From the NCBI GenBank assembly GCA_041743085.1, contig JBGTNL010000084.1, positions 62,001-126,000 of the forward strand: a stretch of 64,000 nt of DNA, written 5' to 3'. This DNA is from JAFMPW01 sp041743085 (GTDB lineage Bacteria; Bacteroidota; Bacteroidia; Flavobacteriales; Flavobacteriaceae). Positions 8,414 to 17,683 of the stretch are shown in pieces. Both the position numbers and the translations under genes were made by a program. The notes under the pieces were generated by a model, which was not told the DNA's origin, searched no databases, and worked only from the letters and a program-made list of their open reading frames with translations. The first letter of the stretch is position 1; every line of letters begins with the position of its first letter.

Positions 8414-9571
8414 CTATTTTCCTATGTTGTGCAATCTACCCAGGCCAAATTGATCCCCGGACCTGGTTACTTTACCGTCTTTCATATAGAGCTCAATCAT
8501 CTTTTCACTGGAAACGGTATTGTAATTTTCATCTTGTAAAAGATATAGAATTTCTCTTGTTTTGCTACGGATCACCTCCCCACTGGACGGATAGGCATAT
8601 TTGCCATCCATACTAAAAGTGATCCACCCCGGCATATCACCAAGCGGAATTGTGGTGAGTTGTTGATAGGGCGACTTTCCGCTGAAAACATGTATTCTCA
8701 TATTATGGCCATCACTAAGCCAAATTTCTTTTTCATCAGGGGTCAAAGCAATCCCATGGCTCGGGTTGCCGTGCCGCCGTACAGGCCCCTTGTCCCACCC
8801 CATGACCTGAACGCTGTCTATCCTTTTTCCTGTTTTTAGATCGCCAACCTCAAACCCCAGCAATTCATTTACGTTCACAAAGACAAGCGATTCGTCGCTG
8901 TTAATGGTAAAGGGGCGAATCCCGGCACTAAACGGGCCTATTTTCCGTGCCACCGTATGCGTTTTGGTGTCCGCTACGTGCAACCAGGGTGAGGCGATAT
9001 CAGCCATATATACCCAGTCTCCGGAAGGACCGTAAATGGTGTTGTGTGCCCGAGAATGTACTTTTATCGTAGTAATAACATCACCTGACTTGCAGTCAAC
9101 CACATTCCAAAAATCTTTTTCCAGGGATGGTAAATACATGGTCGTCCCGTCAGGGGAAATGGACATGCGGTCACAGCCACCCTCAAAGGGTATTTCCCAG
9201 AGTACCTTTTCCGTAGCCAGATCAATTCGTTGCAGGGATTCCAGGGTACTGATATAGATACTGTTGAGTGCGGCACTTACCGCAATACCCTTTACATTTG
9301 ATGGACGGCCATCTTTATGGTATCCCTTTGTGGGGATCCGTTTTATGAATTTATGGTCGTTGTCTATGTCAAAAACCAGCAATCCGTGACCCCCATATCC
9401 CAGATAATCCCTGATACCGGGAGTGGCAACATACAGATAATGACCCGTACCCTCAAACGGTTTTGGAAGGGTCTCTTCTTTGGCAGGTGGGTCCGGTAGT
9501 ATCCAGGCCGTACCGGCTACCAATAACAGGGCAGTTAAAAAAAGGAATGCCGCGATATATATTTTTTTCAT
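8414..9571 (-). CDS. YncE-like beta-propeller protein, exported or membrane anchored
   Basis: 385 residues. An N-terminal hydrophobic segment (about 4-24) is a signal peptide or anchor. The rest is a seven-bladed propeller of the YncE/lactonase-like type with repeated strands such as GIAVSAALNSIYISTLESLQRIDLATEKVLW, MSISPDGTTMYL and GIALTPDEKEIWLSDG. No catalytic motif is evident, and such proteins range from lactonases to ligand-binding or quinoprotein-like proteins. Its place in the run of sugar-acid genes, 33 bp upstream of the DenD-like gene, suggests a role in the same pathway, perhaps lactone handling; that is inference. Confidence 0.75.
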   Translation of the reverse strand: MKKIYIAAFLFLTALLLVAGTAWILPDPPAKEETLPKPFEGTGHYLYVATPGIRDYLGYGGHGLLVFDIDNDHKFIKRIPTKGYHKDGRPSNVKGIAVSAALNSIYISTLESLQRIDLATEKVLWEIPFEGGCDRMSISPDGTTMYLPSLEKDFWNVVDCKSGDVITTIKVHSRAHNTIYGPSGDWVYMADIASPWLHVADTKTHTVARKIGPFSAGIRPFTINSDESLVFVNVNELLGFEVGDLKTGKRIDSVQVMGWDKGPVRRHGNPSHGIALTPDEKEIWLSDGHNMRIHVFSGKSPYQQLTTIPLGDMPGWITFSMDGKYAYPSSGEVIRSKTREILYLLQDENYNTVSSEKMIELYMKDGKVTRSGDQFGLGRLHNIGK

Positions 9572-9629
9572 GGTGTTGTAATTTTGGCTATAAAAGGTAC
9601 TTATTTTAAATCAATCGATATGAAATATT

Positions 9630-10592
9630 TTACTGGGCTACAATATTGTCCACAGGTTCACCCCGGACAAATTGAATGATATTCATAGCGGCAAGTCTGG
9701 ACATTTCGTTTCGTGCTTCCATAGTGGCTGAACCTATATGTGGAGTAACGGCCACGTTCTCCATTCCTAGCAGGGGATTATCCGGTTTCATTGGTTCGGG
9801 ATTGGTAACATCCAACCCTGCGCCCCATATAGTCTGGTTTTGTAATGCCTTTATCAAATCGTCTTCGTTATGAATGCCCCCCCTTGCGGTATTTATAAAA
9901 ATAGAGGAAGGCTTCATCTTATTAAAAGCAGCGCTGTCAAATTTTTCTTTGGTATCCCGGGTAAGTGCACTGTGAACGGAAAGGATATCACTTTGTTTCA
10001 ACAAAGCGTCCAAAGACACGTAGGCAGCCTTTAATTCCTTTTCGGTTTCGCTATTCGGCCTGCGGTTGTGGTAAAGCACTTTCATTCCGTAAGCGCCGAC
10101 ACAACGTTTGGCAAACGCTGTTCCTATGCGTCCAAGTCCAAAAATGCCAAGGGTTTTTCCTTTTAATTCCATCCCCAAATTGGCTTGAGGACGAAAATGC
10201 CCCCAGTCATTGGTAATGATCCTTTTGTGCATGTAGAACATCTTCCGGGATACTGCCAGCATAAGACCAAAAGCAATATCGGCTGTGGCTTCAGTCATGG
10301 CATTGGGCGAATTAGCAATTGGAATACCTATTTCCCTGGCCTTTTTTAAATCGATATTGTCATATCCGGCGGCAAACTGAGAGATGAACTTAAGATGTTT
10401 GTTACTTTCCAGAAATTCACTGTCAATTTGATAGGGACTTGCGGAAAGAAGGATGTCATGATGTTGCACAGTTTCCATAAGTCGCTCCCTGTGCATTGGT
10501 AAATCATCGGTCCAAACAGTAACTTCCAGGCCTTCGTTACGGAGCATCTCTATGCCGTTTTTTGGAATATTTAAGGATACTAATACCTTCAT
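9630..10592 (-). CDS. D-2-hydroxyacid dehydrogenase (glyoxylate/hydroxypyruvate reductase type)
   Basis: 320 residues, standard length for the D-isomer specific 2-hydroxyacid dehydrogenases. The catalytic domain is split around a Rossmann domain with GLGRIG (152-157). Catalytic residues are visible as R237 (NTARGG), E266 (DVTNPEP) and H285 (PHIGSAT). The overall pattern (AAGYDNID, PNAMTEATADIAFGLML) resembles GyaR/GhrB-type D-glycerate dehydrogenases that reduce glyoxylate or hydroxypyruvate with NAD(P)H. There is no signal peptide, so it acts in the cytoplasm. In this cluster it could process a short hydroxy or keto acid made by an RraA-like cleavage. Confidence 0.87.
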   Translation of the reverse strand: MKVLVSLNIPKNGIEMLRNEGLEVTVWTDDLPMHRERLMETVQHHDILLSASPYQIDSEFLESNKHLKFISQFAAGYDNIDLKKAREIGIPIANSPNAMTEATADIAFGLMLAVSRKMFYMHKRIITNDWGHFRPQANLGMELKGKTLGIFGLGRIGTAFAKRCVGAYGMKVLYHNRRPNSETEKELKAAYVSLDALLKQSDILSVHSALTRDTKEKFDSAAFNKMKPSSIFINTARGGIHNEDDLIKALQNQTIWGAGLDVTNPEPMKPDNPLLGMENVAVTPHIGSATMEARNEMSRLAAMNIIQFVRGEPVDNIVAQ

Positions 10593-10759
10593 GATTGGAA
10601 TGTTGCGGACAACAATTAAGATTAAAGTAATAATACAAAAAGCAATAAACTTTTCCGAACTTAACCAGAAGGTTTTCCCAACCTAAGTATAATTTTCTGC
10701 TCATCAGATGAGTCTAGAAGTAGCGCACTAAGGCTGATGACCTATTCCCACATTCCCTT

Positions 10760-11643
10760 TTATTGAGGACTCCAGAACGGATCACCTGCCGGAACGAATT
10801 CAATAGGCACCTCTGAAACAAAGGTTTTAAGCCATTCCGCACAATATTCCATCCCCGCCTCTTCGGAATTAGCGTGCCCCTAAAAGAATCAGTGCTTTCT
10901 TTTTACCCTGGGTCGCGGCATCGCGTACATATTCTACTGTTTCCCATTCATGGGTCTCCCCGATGATCAATACCTCCACATCATCTCTTTGCAAAGCCTC
11001 AATTTGCCTGGCCGATCCGGCAGCACCTAACACCAACCCCATATCGGTGACCCTCATATGCGGATTACCTACGACCCGAATGGTTGCTGTGCTAAATTTA
11101 GACTTTAGTTGCCCTGACAGCTCTTTTAGGTTTGTTTCAGGGAGTTTATAAACATAAGGGGGTTGATTTTGCTCGTGGGAATTCCATCCCAACCTGTCAA
11201 CCATACCTTTGTAAATGCCGTCCGGAACGGTCTGATGTATATGGTCGTGAAAACGAAAAACGATCAATTCATTGTCCTTAATGAACCGCTGTTTGGCTGC
11301 TACCACATGGTCTCCCGCAAATTGTTCCGTTTCGTCAAAGTGTTATAAAATGTGGGTTCGTGGGTGATCACAAGGTTCAACCCTTTTTCTTTAGCCTGCT
11401 TTTGTACTTCCATGGTAGCTAAAAATGTAGTGGCTATGCCCGTTACTTCCATGTCGGGATTCCCACCTTTAAAAGTATCGACTGTTTCTTCCTGCCATGG
11501 GCAAGTTATATTTTCTTTAATACGCGAGATGACTGCGTTGGCCGTCAATTCCTTGTTCATACTCCCGTTGATTATCTGACAGTCAATTTCCCCGGTATAA
11601 AGAATAAATAGGGGCAAGGCTAAGAGGTGGGCTACTTTTTCAT
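10760..11643 (-). pseudogene. Nif3-like dinuclear metal-centre protein, three frame disruptions
   Basis: The gene is readable over about 290 codons but in four pieces. An ATG at 11643 (MKK) runs into a stop unless one base is added to the A run at 11636-11640; the corrected frame gives a signal peptide ending near FILYTG. The frame then encodes ENITCPWQEETVDTFKGG and LVITHEPTFYN, and breaks near 11336-11342, where one extra T restores DETEQFAGDHVVAAKQRF. A surplus base in the C run at 10877-10880 breaks the third piece; removing it gives HANSEEAG, EYCAEWLKTF and a natural end, PAGDPFWSPQ. All three are one-base homopolymer changes, so either a true pseudogene or sequencing error. Nif3-fold proteins are metal hydrolase-like; this would be an exported version. 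Confidence 0.8.
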
Positions 11644-11790
11644 AAAATGGTAATTAATCGATATGCGCGCCCCGATTATTATAATAAAAAAAACCCTTAA
11701 ATCCATGTATTTTAAAATGTTATCCCCGACATTAGAAAGGAACGCCAAGGTATGTACTTCGCTGGACTTAATTATAGAACCTGTTTTTGG

Positions 11791-13965
11791 CTAATCCCAT
11801 CGCGGCCGAATGCCCGGGGCAAAGGGAAATTTTAAAGATCGGTAATACTCCAGTGTTTCTTCTGGTTTGTCCACTCCATCCGGAAACTCCCTGTCGGACA
11901 AAGTCTGAAAATAAAGGAGACTCGCATCTTTCCACCATTTTGCTTCTTTTAGCTGGATTTCCAGAAGCATCCGCACTTCCCGGAATTGTTCTTCCGATAT
12001 AAAAGGTTTTGCTTCCTGCCAGAGAGACATCATCTCCTTTACCTCGGTAATACCCTGCTGGTATTTCAGAGCGAGCCCGTCCCAAAGGATCTGGCTGTCT
12101 TTAAGTTTATAATCCCAGGGTAAATGATGGAACCATAAAAGATATTCCTCCGGACAGGTTTCCGGATCATTGAACAGCGCGGCGAGTTCGGCCGCATATT
12201 GGGAGGTGGCATCACTACCCGAAGGGGTTCTGTTAAAACCTATACCAAGGGAATCGGCCTTGTGATAATATACAGGGTTCCATTCCGGCCGGCTTAATTC
12301 ACTGACCCAGGGTCCCGGCCCATAATGATGGCCCGTATCGAACAAATGGTGCAGCCCAAGGGGAGTCATGTAATGCACCACCGCTTCCCTCGAGCTCATC
12401 ATCATTTTTTTGATGTTCTCAACGAATTCGGTTTTATCTGAATACGTAGCCCGTATCCATTCTTCTGCAATGGTTTTAGAACTCAGGTAAGGATCCCATG
12501 CCAAGCGCCCGAACCCATACCAATTGGCCTGGGCAAAGGGGTGCCCTGTCCAGTTCAGATCCGTCCCTATATTGGATACCCCCGCCATTCCGGAGATCCT
12601 TTTATTGTGGAGAGATCCATCAATGACTTCTGCCACTAAGGAACCTTTTCCTTTACGGTAGGTATCCGCCATGAGCACCTCTTCAAAGAGTTTGGGCAGA
12701 TAGACCAGATGGGTACTAAAGCCCAGGTATTCCTGCGTTATCTGAAACTCCATCATCAATGGGGTTTTTGGCATGGCGCCAAACATCGGGTGGAACGGCT
12801 CACGAGGCTGAAAGTCGATGGCCCCATTCTTTACCTGTAGCAATACGTTGTCCATGAATTTTCCATCGAAAGGCACAAATTCGTCATACGCCTGTTTTGC
12901 CCTATCGGTAGGATCATTTTCAGAATAAACAAACGCCCTCCATATCACATTTCCCTTATAAGGTTCCAAAGCCGTGGCCAGCATATTGGCGCCATCCACA
13001 TGATTTCTACCATAGTTCTGTGGCCCGGGTTGTCCCTCGGAATTGGCTTTGACTAAAAATCCGCCAAAGTCGGGAATACGTTCATATATCTCTTTGGCTT
13101 TGGCATTCCACCAGCTTTGAACATCCTTATCCAATGGATCTGCCGCCTTTAACCCCCCGATTTCTATGGGTGCGGAAAATAGAGCGGTAAGGTACACCTT
13201 AATACCATAGGATCTAAAAACATTTGCAAGGGCCTCCACCTTTTCCAGATACATGGGAGTTAGCACCAGCGCATTCGCATTGACATTTGTTAAAACGGTG
13301 CCGTTGATCCCTATGGAGGCATTCGCCCTGGCGTAATCAATATAACGCCTGTTTATATATTCGGGAAGCTTTTGCCAGTTCCACAGGGAAAAACCTGCAT
13401 AGCCTCGTTCCACGGTACGGTCCAGGTTATCCCAGTGATTGAGCATCCTTAAATTAATTTTTGGGGCGTCTACTATCCGCAACCTGCCTATTTCCTTATG
13501 TGTCTGCAATACATGTAAAAATCGAAAAACCCCATAAAGTATGCCGACATCCTCGTTGGCGCTTATCAGTAGTATTTCCTTTTCATTCCGGAGAACCGTC
13601 CTAATGACGAAGCCCTCTTTGCCGCTCCGGGCAAGGTCAGCTTCTACCATGTCTAAAACGCTTTTGTCGAGATCGGTTTTCTTCGCAATCAGCATCGAAT
13701 TTGATCCGTTTAAGGCATTTGTGAAGGCAGGGGGCTTTCCCAACATTGCCGTTAAACCTGTGACAAGTTCTGTTTGGGCACTTTCAAGGATACCACTTCC
13801 TTCCTTAAAATAAATGGAATTTGTGACCTGTTCATATTCCTTAAATAATGAAGGGTTTTCAACTTTATGATAACCCAGCCACAGGTTGTATCCGTCCGGT
13901 GTCTGCCCAATGAGTGGATAAAATGAAAAAAAAAGAACGATTAATAACAGTTTTAGTTTCACCAT
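11791..13965 (-). CDS. GH67 alpha-glucuronidase, secreted
   Basis: 724 residues with a signal peptide (about 1-20, cleavage near LIG-Q), then an N-terminal beta domain (about 22-165), the catalytic TIM barrel (about 170-480) and the C-terminal helical dimerisation region. GH67 signatures are clear: GGFLVKANSEGQPGPQNYGR with likely acid E310, and the GAIDFQPREP and QITQEYLG stretches carrying D384 and E412, whose spacing matches the catalytic residues of characterised GH67 enzymes. These enzymes remove 4-O-methyl-D-glucuronic acid from the ends of xylo-oligosaccharides, so this is the clearest indicator that the locus serves glucuronoxylan-type substrates. No SusC/SusD pair or xylanase lies in the window. 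Confidence 0.93.
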   Translation of the reverse strand: MVKLKLLLIVLFFSFYPLIGQTPDGYNLWLGYHKVENPSLFKEYEQVTNSIYFKEGSGILESAQTELVTGLTAMLGKPPAFTNALNGSNSMLIAKKTDLDKSVLDMVEADLARSGKEGFVIRTVLRNEKEILLISANEDVGILYGVFRFLHVLQTHKEIGRLRIVDAPKINLRMLNHWDNLDRTVERGYAGFSLWNWQKLPEYINRRYIDYARANASIGINGTVLTNVNANALVLTPMYLEKVEALANVFRSYGIKVYLTALFSAPIEIGGLKAADPLDKDVQSWWNAKAKEIYERIPDFGGFLVKANSEGQPGPQNYGRNHVDGANMLATALEPYKGNVIWRAFVYSENDPTDRAKQAYDEFVPFDGKFMDNVLLQVKNGAIDFQPREPFHPMFGAMPKTPLMMEFQITQEYLGFSTHLVYLPKLFEEVLMADTYRKGKGSLVAEVIDGSLHNKRISGMAGVSNIGTDLNWTGHPFAQANWYGFGRLAWDPYLSSKTIAEEWIRATYSDKTEFVENIKKMMMSSREAVVHYMTPLGLHHLFDTGHHYGPGPWVSELSRPEWNPVYYHKADSLGIGFNRTPSGSDATSQYAAELAALFNDPETCPEEYLLWFHHLPWDYKLKDSQILWDGLALKYQQGITEVKEMMSLWQEAKPFISEEQFREVRMLLEIQLKEAKWWKDASLLYFQTLSDREFPDGVDKPEETLEYYRSLKFPFAPGIRPRWD

Positions 13966-14085
13966 TCTGTATATAATTAAATCTTAGCGGTTCTATGAAA
14001 AGTCCATTATGGATTTTGGTTATCACTATGAAGATAAGAATTAAATGGGAGCTCGTTTACGCCGGATTTCTAATGATGATATCTA

Positions 14086-14350
14086 CATTGGTCTCAATCG
14101 TCAGTTGAAACAATGCACTTTAGTGTAAGACTTCCCCCGAAGGTTCGGGGCTAAAAACTTTTTTCGAATAGGTTAATGGTTATTGGTTAACCGTTAATCG
14201 TGTGATATCATCTATTAACATTTAGCCAAAGCCTGCGCGCCGTTCAGGCGGGTCTGCGCGTGCCGTTCAGGCAGGCAATTTCATAGCGTATCCAAACCTC
14301 CGCCATAGGACGGACAGGCATGGAATTTCAATCCATAGGAGTGGTTAGTT
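14086..14350 (+). repeat. Dispersed repeat family II, copy A
   Basis: A roughly 265-bp intergenic element that fills most of the 400-bp gap upstream of the GH67 gene and has relatives at 20291-20555 and 43401-43652. The left end has GTTGAAAC and GCACTTTAGTG. The centre shares TTAATGGTTATTGGTTAACCG with copy B but not copy C. The right end (AACCTCCGCCATAGGACGGACAGG, then a self-complementary CATGG...CCATAG block and GGTTA) can fold as two hairpins enclosed by an outer stem. One mismatch relative to copies B and C occurs in the right hairpin. Confidence 0.82.
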
Positions 14351-14367
14351 AAAATTCGATAACTAAA

Positions 14368-15123
14368 TCAAATTTTAGAGGCAGAAGCTGTATCCAAAAA
14401 CAATTGCGCATCCGGGTGCGTCCTTAAAATGGAAGCCGGGCACTCCGTACTTATATTCCTGTAAAGTGCCGCAAATACAGCCTTAGCTTTTCTTTCGTCC
14501 GAAACCGCACAGCTGATGGTTTTGCAGTTCATTATTGCCGGAATAGTAAGTGTAAGTGCGTGCCCAGGGACATCCCCCAAAGTGGGAAACCATCCTTCCC
14601 CGAGCTGCTGGTTTCTGCAAGCTTCATCTAGTTTTACTAGTTTCACTAACTTCGGATCATTAAAATCTGCGTCGCCGGGGTCGTTAAAGGCGATATGGCC
14701 ATTTTCGCCTATCCCAATACAGGCAATATCAACAGCATGTTTTTTTAATTCTTCCGCATAACGGAACATCTCGGTTTCCAGGTTGTCTTCATCCCCGTTT
14801 AAAAAATATATCTTTTTCGGGCCTACCTCGTCAAGAATCCGTTCCCTTAAGTACCTTCGAAAACTGGCGGGGTGAGCTGCGGAAATTCCCTTGTATTCAT
14901 CCAAATGAAAAACGGTAATTTTCTTCCAGTCGATATCCCTTTCTTTTAAGGCATCTAAAAATGAAAATTGCGATGCCCCCGTAGCCAGGATCAGATTTGC
15001 GGCACCTCTATCCGTAATGGCTTCCAGCAATTTATTTCCTACAAAATTGGCAGCGGCCTTTCCCATTACACCGGCTTCTTCGTAAATGGATACCTGCAAC
15101 GCTTCAACAGTAAAAGTTCTCAT
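14368..15123 (-). CDS. nagB: Glucosamine-6-phosphate deaminase-like protein (NagB family)
   Basis: 251 residues, as expected for NagB. It shows LATGAS for phosphate binding (47-52), HLDEYKGI with D75 (the position of the E. coli proton-transfer Asp72), and GIGENGHIAFNDP with H143. The family catalyses glucosamine-6-P to fructose-6-P plus ammonia in the cytoplasm. Two positions differ from E. coli NagB: the Asp141 equivalent is Asn141 and Glu148 is Asp148, so the substrate or rate may differ; a related sugar-phosphate isomerase is possible. It is last of a tight set nagA-like, Nramp-like, nagB-like (gaps of 5 and 18 bp), which supports an amino-sugar pathway. Confidence 0.82.
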   Translation of the reverse strand: MRTFTVEALQVSIYEEAGVMGKAAANFVGNKLLEAITDRGAANLILATGASQFSFLDALKERDIDWKKITVFHLDEYKGISAAHPASFRRYLRERILDEVGPKKIYFLNGDEDNLETEMFRYAEELKKHAVDIACIGIGENGHIAFNDPGDADFNDPKLVKLVKLDEACRNQQLGEGWFPTLGDVPGHALTLTIPAIMNCKTISCAVSDERKAKAVFAALYRNISTECPASILRTHPDAQLFLDTASASKI

Positions 15124-15141
15124 TTTTTATAATTTAATCGA

Positions 15142-16383
15142 TTAAAGGAAATCGGTGAGGGCGAACCAGGTAGTGATCAATGAAAATAGGATAACCGCGA
15201 TGATCCCAATGTTCAATTGTGTGCCCGCTTTATACCGATGCATTATATTTTTTTTATTGATCAGAACAAAGATTGGGATAGCCACCGCTGGCAGGATGCA
15301 AGCCTGGAAAGCCTGAGAAAAAATCATAAGTGCCGGAGGTCTTTCCTCCATAAAAACGGTGCCGAAAGCAAATAGCATGGCAAAGAAAATAAGCAAACGT
15401 GACTGAGTTGAATGAATGTTTCTTGGGGTCCCGCGATAGTCCGATACCAGCCACGGGGCAATGAGGACGATGGGGAATATGGTTGACAAGCCCGCTCCGG
15501 TAATTCCTATGATCAGGGTAAAGGCCGCTATTTTTCCGCCCAACGGCTCAAAGAGATCTATCATCTCCACCGTATTTTCAAGTTTCAACCCGGAGACATG
15601 AAGTGTCCCGGCAGCCACCGCCATGATAACACCGCTTAACAGGAGCATCATAGAGGCAGATACCAGGGAATCTTTTTTCTCCCTTCCCAGATCTCCGATG
15701 CCCCAACCCTTTTCTGCTACAACCGTACTTCGCATAATAAAGACCGCGGCGGAGCAGGTTGTTCCCGTTATGGCAGCAATAAGACCGAGAGCTCCGGGCG
15801 TGTCAGGAATTCGGGGAATGATGCCTTCCGCAATTGCGGATAAGCTTGGTTTCACCAAAATAAATACCACAATAAATGACAATCCCATGAGAACCACCAA
15901 AACGGTAAGTATTTTTTCGAACATCTGATAACGGCCATACCAAAGAAGGAGGTATAGCATAAGGGAAAAGCAAAGGATGATCCAGATGGTGCTGACAAAT
16001 AGCCCGTCAAAAGCCAACCTGAGCCCTTCCTGGACCAGGTCTGCAACAATTCCCATTACCCCCATCAGGGCGAGCAATTCGCCAATGATGAGCGCTATGA
16101 TGATGTAAAGGGAAAGGACCCATCCCCATTTAAATTCCGATTTAAAATTAAACAATGCGGTTTTGCCGGTTACCAAAGTTACCTTGCCATAGCTGACCAT
16201 AAGAACGTAGGTAAATACACAGGATAGTATAAGCGCCCAAAAGAGACTCATCCCGTGTTCGGCCCCTGTTTTGGCCATGGTGGTTACGCTGCCAGTTCCA
16301 ATATTATAACCTATTAAAAACAGACCCGGGCCTACGGCACTCAAGGCAAGAAAAATCTTTTTAATTAAGGACTTGTTTTGCAT
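15142..16383 (-). CDS. Divergent Nramp-family transporter
   Basis: 413 residues with about eleven membrane segments. Overall pattern and the first helix (AVGPGLFLIGYNIGTGSVTTMAKTGA) identify the Nramp/SLC11 fold. The metal-binding signatures are missing: the DPGN of helix 1 is replaced by NIGTGS, and the helix 6 MPH motif reads MRS (VFIMRSTVV). Canonical Nramp proteins carry Mn2+ or Fe2+; loss of both sites argues for another substrate. It sits between the nagA-like gene (5 bp) and the nagB-like gene (18 bp) on one transcript, so carriage of a sugar, amino sugar or other product of that pathway is an attractive but unproven idea. Confidence 0.8.
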   Translation of the reverse strand: MQNKSLIKKIFLALSAVGPGLFLIGYNIGTGSVTTMAKTGAEHGMSLFWALILSCVFTYVLMVSYGKVTLVTGKTALFNFKSEFKWGWVLSLYIIIALIIGELLALMGVMGIVADLVQEGLRLAFDGLFVSTIWIILCFSLMLYLLLWYGRYQMFEKILTVLVVLMGLSFIVVFILVKPSLSAIAEGIIPRIPDTPGALGLIAAITGTTCSAAVFIMRSTVVAEKGWGIGDLGREKKDSLVSASMMLLLSGVIMAVAAGTLHVSGLKLENTVEMIDLFEPLGGKIAAFTLIIGITGAGLSTIFPIVLIAPWLVSDYRGTPRNIHSTQSRLLIFFAMLFAFGTVFMEERPPALMIFSQAFQACILPAVAIPIFVLINKKNIMHRYKAGTQLNIGIIAVILFSLITTWFALTDFL

Positions 16384-16388
16384 GCTGC

Positions 16389-17597
16389 CTAATCTTTGGA
16401 ATACACCGGTTTGCCCGCAATAAAGGTTTTATCAATCACCATTTTATGGTTTTCCATAGCAAACAAAACGAGGTCGGCACGTTTGCCGGGCACTATTTCA
16501 CCGATATCATCAAGGGAGAAAAGTGAAGCAGGGTTTGTAGATGCCATTTGTATGGCATCAGTTAAGCTACAATCTGTATATTCCATGACGACTCCTACAC
16601 ATGTACTAATGGGGGAGGCGGCGCCTGCAAGGACATCTTCTTTTGGCAGTTTTACAACGTTTGGGGTTAAAACCAAGGTTCTCTCCCCCCTGGTATATTC
16701 TCCCGGAGGCAAACCAGCCAAATCCAGGGCATCTGAGACAAGTATGGTTTTAGCAACGCCTTTTGCCTTGTAAAAGCTTCGGACTTCTTCCCTGGTTAAA
16801 TGAAACCCATCGACGATGATACTAGCCGTTATACTATCATTAGACAGCTGAGGCCATATGGGATTGTGGTGCCGGTTGATTTCATTTGCGCATCCGTTGC
16901 CCAAATGCGTGGCCATCCTGGCTCCTGCATCAACCGCATTTTGTACATCGGTGGCAGAACCATTATGATGCCCCAGCGATACCACCACCCCACTGTTTAC
17001 ACATTTGCGAATAAAAGGAATGGCACCTTCCAATTCCGGTGCCAGGGTGAGCAGTTTAATCCCATAATTGGCCGCTTTTTGAATTTCCTGGAACTCTTCC
17101 CAATCCGGGGTTTTGATATATTTTTCCAGATGGGCTCCCCTGAATCCTTTTACCGGGGATATATATGGCCCTTCCAGATGAAAGCCGGGAATCGACATTC
17201 CGATATCCGGGTCTTCCTTGGCCTTTGCCAAAACTGCGAAATTCTTTTTTATCCTGTCTATATCACTGGTTATGATCGTTGGAAAATAAGTCGTAACCCC
17301 TGCTTTCCACAGTGCTCTGGTAGCTTTTTTTACGCCTTCCACGGTTAAATCGGGTCCCGAAAAATCAATGCCTACATACCCATTGATCTGTACATCTATC
17401 AATCCAGGGGCCAAAAACAGTTTTTTGTCAATTAGAACGTCCTGCCGTTTTAATGCTGCTATATGGCCATTTTCAACCGCCACGCTAACAGGGTTTCCAT
17501 CCGAATAAAGTACACCTTCCACCACATTTTTTTCTTTTGATCGATAAAGAACTATCAGGAGAAATAAAGCGAGTATTGACAAAGCCGTGGATTTCAT
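16389..17597 (-). CDS. nagA: N-acetylglucosamine-6-phosphate deacetylase-like protein with N-terminal membrane anchor
   Basis: 402 residues from the ATG at 17597; a TTG at 17639 would add 14 residues. Residues 4-18 form a membrane helix followed by RSKEK, which is unusual because NagA is normally a soluble cytoplasmic enzyme of about 380 residues. The amidohydrolase domain (about 25-400) keeps the NagA pattern: HLEGPYIS with E142, SLGHHNGSA with H210, ATHLGNG with H231, IVDGFH with H266 and the catalytic Asp D289 in LVSDAL. The reaction would be removal of acetate from GlcNAc-6-P or a similar amide. Charges flanking the helix do not fix the orientation clearly, so the enzyme may face either side. 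It is first of the nagA/Nramp/nagB set. Confidence 0.83.
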   Translation of the reverse strand: MKSTALSILALFLLIVLYRSKEKNVVEGVLYSDGNPVSVAVENGHIAALKRQDVLIDKKLFLAPGLIDVQINGYVGIDFSGPDLTVEGVKKATRALWKAGVTTYFPTIITSDIDRIKKNFAVLAKAKEDPDIGMSIPGFHLEGPYISPVKGFRGAHLEKYIKTPDWEEFQEIQKAANYGIKLLTLAPELEGAIPFIRKCVNSGVVVSLGHHNGSATDVQNAVDAGARMATHLGNGCANEINRHHNPIWPQLSNDSITASIIVDGFHLTREEVRSFYKAKGVAKTILVSDALDLAGLPPGEYTRGERTLVLTPNVVKLPKEDVLAGAASPISTCVGVVMEYTDCSLTDAIQMASTNPASLFSLDDIGEIVPGKRADLVLFAMENHKMVIDKTFIAGKPVYSKD

Positions 17598-17683
17598 AAA
17601 ATAGGGTCTGGTTTTTTCATCTAAATAAAATTTCTCCAACCTATTGATTTAGTGTTATTTATATCGGTTGGTATTGGCCATTT

